In this document: piece by piece, positions 41,692 through 47,838 of the stretch | Numbering within the stretch: position 1 is the stretch's first letter | How the letters are laid out: every line of letters starts with the position of its first letter | Source of the DNA: UMGS1649 sp045651205 | Lineage (GTDB): Bacteria > Bacillota > Clostridia > TANB77 > CAG-465 | DNA length: 54,009 nt | Reading direction: 5' to 3' | NCBI GenBank assembly: GCA_045651205.1 | Contig: JAZRSA010000032.1 | Location: 1-54,009 of the forward strand | Notes under the pieces: generated by a model | Databases searched by the model: none | The model's input: only the letters and a program-made list of their open reading frames with translations | What the model was told of the DNA's origin: nothing | Program-made: the position numbers and the translations under genes

Positions 41692-43053
41692 ATGGGAAAA
41701 GAAAAAGTAGTATTCTTTTGTAAAGACTGTGGCTATGAATCTGCAAAATGGCTTGGAAAGTGTCCAGGTTGTAATGCATGGAATAGCTTTGTTGAAGAAA
41801 AAATAAAGAAGGAAACAGTAGCAAATAGATCGGTTTCAAACGTACCAAAAAGTGAACTAAAAAAGTTAAAAGATGTTTCTGTAGAACATAAACAAAGATT
41901 TACTACAGGCTTTGAAGAGTTAGACAGAGTATTAGGTGGAGGAATTGTAGACGGCTCGTTAATACTATTAGGTGGTGAACCGGGTATTGGTAAATCTACA
42001 TTAGTACTTCAAGTAACAGATAAGCTAACAAGTCATGGAGATGTGCTTTATGTATCTGGAGAAGAATCTGAGCTTCAAGTTAAACTAAGAGCAGATAGAC
42101 TAGGAATAGATAATGATAAAATATATTTCTACGGTGAAACAGATATAGCAGAAATAGAAGAAAAAATAATAAATATGAACCCTAAGGTTTGTATAATAGA
42201 CTCGATACAAACAATGTATGATGAAGCTATATCATCTGTGCCAGGAAGTGTATCTCAAGTAAGAGAAGTAACAGCAAGACTTATGAACGTAGCTAAAAAG
42301 ATGGGAATAATAACAATAGTTATTGGACATGTTACTAAAGATGGAACAATAGCAGGTCCTAGACTTTTAGAACATATGGTAGATGTTGTGTTATACATTG
42401 AAGGTGAAAGATTTGTAAGTCATAGAATAGTTAGAGGAGTAAAGAATAGGTTTGGTTCTACTAACGAAATAGGAATATTTGAAATGGCTGAGAAAGGTTT
42501 GGTAGAAGTAACTAATATGTCTGAAATGTTCTTAACTAAAGAGACTAATCAACCGGGAGCTGCAACAACAGCAATCCTAGAAGGAACATCAACATTGCTT
42601 CTAGAACTTCAAGCACTAACATCTCATTCATATTATAATGTACCAAGAAGAGTAACTAATGGAATAGATTTAAATAGACTTAATATGATTCTTGCAGTTA
42701 TAGAAAAGGTATGTGGCATAAGCTTAGGAGCACAGGATGTATATGTAAATGTTGTTGGTGGTATTAAAATAACAGAACCAGCATCAGATCTTGCAGTAGC
42801 TATGGCGGTAATATCTAGCTATAAATCTGTACCAGTAAAACCGGGTTCGTTGTTTATAGGGGAACTTGCTTTAACGGGTGAAATTAGAAGTGTTGTAAAT
42901 GTAGAAAAAAGAATTAAAGAGGCTGTTAAGCTTGGGTTTACTACAATATATACAACTAAATATGGTCTAGAAAAGATAACTCTTCCTAAAGAAGCAAAGA
43001 TAATTAAAGTAAATAATATTAAAGATTTAATAAAGAATATACAAAATGATTAA
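41692..43053 (+). CDS. radA: DNA repair protein RadA
   Basis: RadA (Sms) is a RecA-like helicase that helps branch migration in recombination. The 453-aa protein has the N-terminal zinc finger CKDCGY...CPGC (residues 10-27), Walker A GGEPGIGKST (94-103), the RadA signature KNRFGS (about residue 255), and a C-terminal Lon-protease-like domain with the VGGIKITEPASDLA block. It lies 3 bases after corA. A carD gene follows behind a terminator; radA and carD are often close in Firmicutes. Confidence 0.97.
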   Translation: MGKEKVVFFCKDCGYESAKWLGKCPGCNAWNSFVEEKIKKETVANRSVSNVPKSELKKLKDVSVEHKQRFTTGFEELDRVLGGGIVDGSLILLGGEPGIGKSTLVLQVTDKLTSHGDVLYVSGEESELQVKLRADRLGIDNDKIYFYGETDIAEIEEKIINMNPKVCIIDSIQTMYDEAISSVPGSVSQVREVTARLMNVAKKMGIITIVIGHVTKDGTIAGPRLLEHMVDVVLYIEGERFVSHRIVRGVKNRFGSTNEIGIFEMAEKGLVEVTNMSEMFLTKETNQPGAATTAILEGTSTLLLELQALTSHSYYNVPRRVTNGIDLNRLNMILAVIEKVCGISLGAQDVYVNVVGGIKITEPASDLAVAMAVISSYKSVPVKPGSLFIGELALTGEIRSVVNVEKRIKEAVKLGFTTIYTTKYGLEKITLPKEAKIIKVNNIKDLIKNIQND

Positions 43054-43077
43054 AACAATTTAACATGTAGAAAAATA

Positions 43078-43114
43078 AAGGAATTTGTAAAAAAATATAT
43101 TTTCAAATTCCTTT
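43078..43114 (+). terminator. Terminator after radA
   Basis: AAGGAATTTG and CAAATTCCTT form a stem with an A/T-rich loop, followed by a T-run. The carD -35 box begins at its edge. Confidence 0.75.
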
Positions 43115-43140
43115 ACTTTTTTTATAAAAAGTGGTATAAT
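43112..43140 (+). promoter_or_regulatory. Promoter of carD
   Basis: TTTACT (43112-43117) and TATAAT (43135-43140) have 17-bp spacing. Confidence 0.7.
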
Positions 43141-43183
43141 ATAACTGTGATTGGTAAAAATAAAAAGAAAGCGAGGGATTAGC

Positions 43184-43702
43184 ATGTTTAGTATTGGAGA
43201 TAAAGTAGTATATCCTATGCACGGTGCAGGAACAATCGAGTCTATCGAAGAACAAGAAATGTTTGGAGATACAGCAGAATATTATATAATAAAAATGCCA
43301 GTTGGTGATATGAAGGTTATGGTGCCTACAGAATCAGCTGCGGAGATTGGAGTAAGAGAAGTATCAGACTCTTCAATTGCGCCAAGCGTATTTGCTGTGC
43401 TAGAAAAACCTAAGGAAGAATATGTATACGAAAACAACTGGAACAGAAGATATAAATCTAATGTTGAAAAGATAAAGACAGGTGATATACTAGAAGTAGC
43501 TGATGTTGTAAGAGAATTATCTCATAGACATATGGAAAGAGGTCTTTCTACGGCAGAAAAGAAAATGCTAAACTCAGCTAAAGAAATATTAATAAGCGAG
43601 CTTATGCTTGCACAAGGATTAGAACATTCAGATGTTGACCGCGAAATTGAAGAAAAAATTAAGTTTTCTTATGACTTAGGTTCAACACCAGAAATGACTT
43701 AA
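43184..43702 (+). CDS. CarD/CdnL-family transcription regulator
   Basis: A 172-aa protein with the RNA-polymerase-interacting Tudor-like domain at the N-terminus (MFSIGDKVVYPMHGAGTIES, residues 1-20, then YYIIKMPVGDMKVMVP), and a helical C-terminal DNA-binding part containing NWNRRYKSNVEKIKTGD. This is the usual CarD arrangement, where the protein stabilises promoter open complexes, chiefly at rRNA and housekeeping promoters. I use the ATG at 43184, preceded by GAGGG; an in-frame start at 43151 lies in the leader. Confidence 0.93.
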   Translation: MFSIGDKVVYPMHGAGTIESIEEQEMFGDTAEYYIIKMPVGDMKVMVPTESAAEIGVREVSDSSIAPSVFAVLEKPKEEYVYENNWNRRYKSNVEKIKTGDILEVADVVRELSHRHMERGLSTAEKKMLNSAKEILISELMLAQGLEHSDVDREIEEKIKFSYDLGSTPEMT

Positions 43703-43730
43703 TCTAAAAAGAATAAAATAATAGAAATTA

Positions 43731-43757
43731 AAACTGGGATTATCCCAGTTTTTTTAT
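43731..43757 (+). terminator. Terminator after carD
   Basis: AAACTGGGAT and ATCCCAGTTT form a perfect 10-bp stem followed by TTTTT. Confidence 0.93.
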
Positions 43758-43843
43758 GTGAAAAATGTGATAAGGTATTGACGAATAAGTATAAAAAGTG
43801 GATAATGTAAGAAGAATACAAATTTATATATATGAGGTGTGAT

Positions 43844-44281
43844 ATGACAGAAAAAGCAAAAAGAAAAGAAAGAAAAGTTAGTTTTAAAGTATTAAAGAAA
43901 CCAAGTAATTTTACATTAGTTTTTACTATGGCATATATAATGTTAATAATATTAAGTGTTATAAGTAGAATATCTACATTGAAATATACGTCAACAACAG
44001 ATGTTACATTTGGTGCAGTAATGGGTGAATTTATACTTCCAATAATAGTGTGCGCATTATTAGTAGTAACAACAATGTTATATAATAAGAGTAAGGTGTA
44101 TGGAGCTGCTTTAGAATTGGCAGTTGGCTTTTCGTTGGTAGCGGATGTACTTGTAAGTGTGTTTACAGCAGGCTTCGATATAGTAGCTTTATTATTAACT
44201 TTGGTAATACCAAGTATATTGATTATACATGCATTAATAATAATAATGAGCATAAAAAAGTCAAAGAAAAAATCAGCGTAA
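43844..44281 (+). CDS. Small polytopic membrane protein of unknown function
   Basis: A 145-aa protein with a basic cytoplasmic N-terminus (about 25 residues), about four membrane helices (roughly 27-45, 65-83, 92-112, 118-137) and a Lys-rich tail. No family recognised. I start at the ATG at 43844 with GAGGTG upstream; the ATG at 43832 overlaps that ribosome site. The stop codon lies in the loop of a TCAGC-GTAA-GCTGA hairpin that ends six bases before tRNA-Thr, so the gene and tRNA may share a transcript. Confidence 0.75.
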   Translation: MTEKAKRKERKVSFKVLKKPSNFTLVFTMAYIMLIILSVISRISTLKYTSTTDVTFGAVMGEFILPIIVCALLVVTTMLYNKSKVYGAALELAVGFSLVADVLVSVFTAGFDIVALLLTLVIPSILIIHALIIIMSIKKSKKKSA

Positions 44282-44291
44282 GCTGATATAT

Positions 44292-44367
44292 GCTGGTGTA
44301 GCTCAGTAGGTAGAGCAACAGATTCGTAACCTGTAGGTCGGCGGTTCGATTCCGCCTATCAGCTCCA
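44292..44367 (+). tRNA. tRNA-Thr (anticodon CGT)
   Basis: A 76-base cloverleaf with encoded CCA. The acceptor stem is GCTGGTG with TATCAGC (two G-T pairs), the D arm GCTCAGTAGGTAGAGC is standard, the anticodon loop TTCGTAA carries CGT, and the T arm is GGCGG-TTCGATT-CCGCC. Position 31-39 is an A-C mismatch at the base of the anticodon loop. Confidence 0.93.
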
Positions 44368-44391
44368 AATAGAATATGAATAACCAGATAT

Positions 44392-44423
44392 AAAACCACC
44401 CCTATTTTTATAGGGGTGGTTTT
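44392..44423. terminator. Bidirectional terminator after tRNA-Thr
   Basis: AAAACCACCCCTAT and ATAGGGGTGGTTTT form a perfect 14-bp stem around TTTT. Confidence 0.93.
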
Positions 44424-44427
44424 GTGG

Positions 44428-44907
44428 TTAATCTAAAACAAAATAGTATCGTTCAATATTGAGCTTAAGCCAGTTTAATAGTTCTTTGTTAGAAACAATT
44501 TTAGCTTTTTCATACCAATCGGCTTTGTGCTCGTAGACTCCGAATTCATTTCTTCTAATTACGTGGAAGAAATAATCATAGTTGCCTACTTGTGGGATGA
44601 AATCGGTATACCAGCCAAATAGTATGAAAAGTACTTTACCTTTTGCTTCAGAAATGTCTGTGATTTGTCTAATGTTTAGATTAAATTGCTTGGCTTTCAT
44701 AATAAAAGCTTCACAAATATCTTTTTTAGGAATGGATTTACCATTCTTTAAAAGATTAATTTCATCTATAGTTAACAAATCGTAAAGTGGTGGAAAATCT
44801 GTTGTCCGTCCCAATGCAAAAGCTAAACAGTTAGTACCAATTTTTTGGTGCATTGTGTTAAATTCTTTTGCGGATGGTAGCCTCGTTTTTGCATAAGATT
44901 TACTCAT
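44428..44907 (-). CDS. Cysteine-peptidase-like (papain-fold) protein, coupled to NMNAT-Nudix
   Basis: A 159-aa protein with a helix GTNCLAFALG (Cys27), and later NYDYFFHVIRRNEFGVYEHK with His115 and His127. A Cys at a helix start and a downstream strand with DY-x-F-H-type sequence, followed by Arg and an aromatic-E/S-H-K turn, resembles papain/NlpC-like proteins. Activity is unproven. The start overlaps the stop of the NMNAT-Nudix gene by eight bases, with GGGAAGG as ribosome site, so the two are coupled. The codon mix is richer in G+C than the neighbours. Alternative: a non-enzymatic or amidase-like domain of the same fold. Confidence 0.6.
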   Translation of the reverse strand: MSKSYAKTRLPSAKEFNTMHQKIGTNCLAFALGRTTDFPPLYDLLTIDEINLLKNGKSIPKKDICEAFIMKAKQFNLNIRQITDISEAKGKVLFILFGWYTDFIPQVGNYDYFFHVIRRNEFGVYEHKADWYEKAKIVSNKELLNWLKLNIERYYFVLD

Positions 44908-46153
44908 TTTTACCTTCCCTTAACTGCAAAAGAATAGCAGTTAATTTGTCAATTTCAGCATCATTAGGTTTTATTTCCATTGCAAGTTTCACAAAATTCA
45001 TAATTTTAGGATTGATTGCAATGTATTGGTCAAGGGTAAGAGGAATGCCTTTCTTAAGGTCGGGATATGCATCAAACATAGTAATAGCTTTTCTAAGCAT
45101 TTCAGCATGTTGATATGCAAGTCCCATAGTGATGGCTTCGTGGATTTCATAGAATTTTACTTCCGAAAGATCGTCTGAAGCGTTAAGGTATTCTTCATAC
45201 TTGTACAGTTCATCTTCAACGAATACGCCAAAACATTGTGAAGAACCACCTCTTGAACCAGCCAAATTTTCATCTTCAGAACTATAGATACCAACGATAA
45301 ACATCTGCTCGAGATTGGTGTTTGGAACGTTTGCAAATTTAACAATTGCAGGTTCTAACGAATTGTCTATCATTTGAAGTTTGAGACCGGTTTCTTCGTA
45401 AAACTCACGAATTGCTGCATCGAATGGTGATTCAAAATCGTCAATACCGCCACCGGGTAAGGCAAGAAAGCCAGGGAAGTCGACTTTGTTCATAGAGCGT
45501 TTGCCAAGAAGCACATAGATTTTGCTATCAGTAATATTACGAATAAGCAAAATTACATCCACTGCTTGACGACCTGGCACAATTTTTACGCCATAATTTT
45601 TGCTGGCGGCGATAATTTCCTTGAAGGAATTTCTAAAGAGAATAGGTTTAATTTCTTCAGGAATAAGTTCTTCAAGCTTTGAATAATTGCCTTCCAGAAT
45701 CATACGTCGGATATCTGTTGCGTGATAAGGGAAATCTGAACCATCTTCGGGATTTATCATATCAAATCCAAGAGATTCACCGCGAGCTTCTAAAACATCT
45801 AAGATGTCTTTTTTATTGCCGGTACAGAAGTGTGTTACACCGTTAGCTTCACATACTTTTTTAATGTTCATAATCCATTCCTCAAAGGTTGCGGTATCTG
45901 GAACATGGACAATAGTATATTTGGCTTTAGGAATTTTGGCGGAGCTAAAAATAGCCCTAAGCATTTTTTCTCTCTCGATTGCAGGAATACAGTTGCGGTT
46001 AGTTCCTGATTCGTAACAAGAACCAATCATAACAACTACCCGTGAATATGTGGTTGCAAGTTTAAGTAGAAAGTTTTTGTGGCCGTTGTGAAGTGGCATC
46101 CATCTTCCGATGGCAGCTACTACACCATTTACTGTTTGTTGTTTGTTTTCCAT
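44900..46153 (-). CDS. Bifunctional NMN adenylyltransferase / Nudix hydrolase
   Basis: A 417-aa fusion. The N-terminal nucleotidyltransferase domain (about residues 8-175) has GRWMPLHNGH with the HNGH catalytic motif (22-25) and ATDIRRMI (145-152) in place of the ISTxxR motif, as in NadM-type NMN adenylyltransferases. The C-terminal Nudix domain (about 195-340) has a complete Nudix box starting at GGGIDDFE and ending REFYEETGL (235-257). Known NadM-Nudix fusions make NAD+ from NMN and hydrolyse ADP-ribose, and some large phages carry one. GAGAGGTAGCACT precedes the ATG. Codons include many CGN and CCG, unlike the AGA-biased neighbours, which suggests transfer. Confidence 0.9.
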   Translation of the reverse strand: MENKQQTVNGVVAAIGRWMPLHNGHKNFLLKLATTYSRVVVMIGSCYESGTNRNCIPAIEREKMLRAIFSSAKIPKAKYTIVHVPDTATFEEWIMNIKKVCEANGVTHFCTGNKKDILDVLEARGESLGFDMINPEDGSDFPYHATDIRRMILEGNYSKLEELIPEEIKPILFRNSFKEIIAASKNYGVKIVPGRQAVDVILLIRNITDSKIYVLLGKRSMNKVDFPGFLALPGGGIDDFESPFDAAIREFYEETGLKLQMIDNSLEPAIVKFANVPNTNLEQMFIVGIYSSEDENLAGSRGGSSQCFGVFVEDELYKYEEYLNASDDLSEVKFYEIHEAITMGLAYQHAEMLRKAITMFDAYPDLKKGIPLTLDQYIAINPKIMNFVKLAMEIKPNDAEIDKLTAILLQLREGKNE

Positions 46154-46199
46154 AGTGCTACCTCTCTAATTAGTTTAGTATATATTTAAAAACACATAT

Positions 46200-46228
46200 A
46201 TTATATCATAAAAAATGCAAAAACACAA
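46200..46228 (-). promoter_or_regulatory. Probable promoter of the NMNAT-Nudix operon
   Basis: TATAAT (46200-46205) on the minus strand; TTGTGT (46223-46228) at 17-bp spacing. Confidence 0.55.
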
Positions 46229-46231
46229 AGA

Positions 46232-46260
46232 AAACCAGACCTAAATTAGGTCTGGTTTCG
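46232..46260 (-). terminator. Terminator after the 46265-46474 gene
   Basis: AAACCAGACCT and AGGTCTGGTTT form a perfect 11-bp stem. On the minus strand it is followed by TCTTTGTGTTTTTG. Confidence 0.88.
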
Positions 46261-46264
46261 GGTT

Positions 46265-46474
46265 TTAGGTAAGTATAGGTGTGGGGAAGATTCCAAAGAG
46301 AATAATCAGTATCAGTCCGATGATAAACAACGGGTAACCGGCAAGTAAAATATATTTAAAAATAGTAAACGCTTTACTTTTATCCGGATTCTTTTTATCC
46401 TCCTTAAAAATTGAACACGTGAAAATCGTGTAGATGATAACACACCCGACCCAAAGAAATAGATTCCAAAACAT
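46265..46474 (-). CDS. Small two-helix membrane protein
   Basis: A 69-aa protein with two membrane helices (about residues 3-20 and 42-63) joined by a charged cytoplasmic loop FKEDKKNPDKSK. No family recognised. AAAGGAG precedes the ATG. The unit is autonomous, with a promoter at 46529-46557 and a terminator directly after the stop. Similar two-helix proteins are seen among toxins, holin-like proteins and transporter accessory peptides; nothing here decides between them. Confidence 0.65.
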   Translation of the reverse strand: MFWNLFLWVGCVIIYTIFTCSIFKEDKKNPDKSKAFTIFKYILLAGYPLFIIGLILIILFGIFPTPILT

Positions 46475-46528
46475 TTTTTTAATCTCCTTTACATAGTTAA
46501 TAATGGACTAATTTAAAACCCTACTTAT

Positions 46529-46557
46529 ATTATAACATAAAATGCAATAAAATTCAA
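46529..46557 (-). promoter_or_regulatory. Promoter of the 46265-46474 gene
   Basis: TTGAAT (46552-46557) and TATAAT (46529-46534) have 17-bp spacing on the minus strand. Confidence 0.65.
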
Positions 46558-46601
46558 TAAAAAAGCGCTGCGTACTAAACATAATATAGAGAAGGATAAT
46601 A

Positions 46602-46626
46602 AAAAACACACCATTTGGTGTGTTTA
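46602..46626 (-). terminator. Terminator after the 46629-46823 gene
   Basis: AAACACACC and GGTGTGTTT form a perfect 9-bp stem. On the minus strand it is followed by TTTATTAT. Confidence 0.85.
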
Positions 46627-46628
46627 AA

Positions 46629-46823
46629 TTAAAGAAAAATAATAACAAATCCGCCGAGAAATAGAGTTATAATACCAGCATAAGATACAAATTTATATCT
46701 TTTAAAATGTTTGCTGTTAATAGGGGCACCACAATGGGCGGCAAACATAGTGCCAAAGAATGCATAGCATACTGCTAAAACGCCTAAGAGGATTAGTCCA
46801 ATTTTTAAGATAATCATAAACAA
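46629..46823 (-). CDS. Small two-helix membrane protein
   Basis: A 64-aa protein with two membrane helices (about residues 4-24 and 46-63) and a short loop with Cys, His and Lys residues (AAHCGAPINSKHFKRYK). No family recognised. AAGGAG precedes the ATG, and a TATAAT -10 box lies at about 46867-46872. It is a separate cassette from the neighbouring two-helix gene at 46265-46474, and the two are not clearly homologous. Confidence 0.6.
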   Translation of the reverse strand: MFMIILKIGLILLGVLAVCYAFFGTMFAAHCGAPINSKHFKRYKFVSYAGIITLFLGGFVIIFL

Positions 46824-46913
46824 CTCCTTAAATATTAATTTTATAGGTTTAATTTTAATTTGAGATATTATATCATAGAGATAGATAAAAATATAGAATT
46901 TATGCGAAAAATG

Positions 46914-46942
46914 TAGAAATATGTCGAATCGTATGGTATAAT
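46914..46942 (+). promoter_or_regulatory. Probable promoter of the 46976-47317 gene
   Basis: TATAAT (46937-46942) is clear. The -35 at 17-bp spacing reads TAGAAA. Confidence 0.5.
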
Positions 46943-46975
46943 GCGTGCAGTAATTAATTTAAGGAGGATATAATT

Positions 46976-47317
46976 ATGTCCGAAAACTATAATGCAGTAA
47001 CTGACGGAACTTATGTACTTCAAAAGGGGGATAAAGACAACCAATTCTTTTTCTTTAGAAAGGATGGTGGTGAAATTAATCAAGAAGAAGCAGATCCTAT
47101 GGACTTGTATCAAGCATATATGTGTAGACAAATGTTTGAAAGTCCAAATCCGCAAATGGTTATGAGTAATCTTAAGTTTGAAACATCTACGGATAATAAA
47201 TGTATCCGGATAACTGTTGTGGATTATTCTGAAACATCACTTGATGAAGCAAAGCCCAAAAAGAAAAAAGGCTGGTTTGCAAGATTAAAAGAAAAATTAA
47301 ATAAAAAGGGAAGGTAG
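46976..47317 (+). CDS. Unknown 113-aa protein with basic tail (autonomous cassette)
   Basis: A soluble protein with an acidic beta-rich N-terminal part (TDGTYVLQKGDKDNQFFFF) and a strongly basic, helical C-terminus (PKKKKGWFARLKEKLNKKG) that could lie on a membrane or bind nucleic acid. No family recognised. AAGGAGG precedes the ATG. The stop codon falls in the loop of the terminator hairpin. Confidence 0.7.
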   Translation: MSENYNAVTDGTYVLQKGDKDNQFFFFRKDGGEINQEEADPMDLYQAYMCRQMFESPNPQMVMSNLKFETSTDNKCIRITVVDYSETSLDEAKPKKKKGWFARLKEKLNKKGR

Positions 47318-47337
47318 AAATATCTTCCCTTCTTTAT
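47306..47337 (+). terminator. Terminator after the 46976-47317 gene
   Basis: AAGGGAAG and CTTCCCTT form the stem core, followed by CTTTATTT. Confidence 0.8.
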
Positions 47338-47376
47338 TTAATTGTGTTAGTATATAAATATAACGGAGGTAATAAT

Positions 47377-47742
47377 ATGGGATTTAGATTATTTAAATGC
47401 AATAAATGTGGAACATTACTTTTTTCTATGGATGATGAACCATTTGCAGCAACATGCTGTGGTGAAGATTTAGTAGAACAAGTTCCAAATTCGGTAGATG
47501 CTTCTTTTGAAAAACATTTACCAACATATATAAAAGAAGATAATAAATTAATAGCTGAAGTACATCATGTAATGGAAGAAGATCATTATATAGAATGGAT
47601 AATGGCGTTAACAGATGAAAAGGAAGATATTAGATATTTAGAACCATATATGGAAGCTAAAGTTGTATTTGAAGATGTTAATGTTAAAGAACTTTATGCA
47701 TATTGCAATAAGCATGGACTTTGGAAAACAATAGTAGAATAA
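47377..47742 (+). CDS. Desulfoferrodoxin-type superoxide reductase
   Basis: A 121-aa two-iron superoxide reductase that reduces superoxide to peroxide without making oxygen, as used by anaerobes. The N-terminal rubredoxin-like site has four Cys (8, 11, 27, 28; FKCNKCG and TCCG). The catalytic Fe site has Glu45-Lys46-His47 (EKHLP), His64 and His70 (HVMEEDHYIEWI), and Cys110 with His113 (CNKHGLW). All ligands are present. I start at the ATG at 47377 with GGAGGTAATAAT upstream. It is monocistronic. Peroxide produced here could be handled by the ferritin-like protein at 3338, which is inference. Confidence 0.93.
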   Translation: MGFRLFKCNKCGTLLFSMDDEPFAATCCGEDLVEQVPNSVDASFEKHLPTYIKEDNKLIAEVHHVMEEDHYIEWIMALTDEKEDIRYLEPYMEAKVVFEDVNVKELYAYCNKHGLWKTIVE

Positions 47743-47748
47743 GTAAAT

Positions 47749-47784
47749 AAAGCGGTAACTCAATGTGAAATTACCGCTTTATTA
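47749..47784 (+). terminator. Terminator after the superoxide reductase gene
   Basis: AAAGCGGTAA and TTACCGCTTT form a perfect 10-bp stem followed by ATTATT. Confidence 0.88.
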
Positions 47785-47838
47785 TTGACTATGTACTTTT
47801 TTGCTATTTTGTGATAAAATAATGCCGAGGTGAGAAAT

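Noticed and set aside
44428..47337. Prophage remnant
   Set aside because: No integrase, terminase, capsid or tail genes, and no attachment-site direct repeat at the adjacent tRNA-Thr; the units have separate promoters and terminators.
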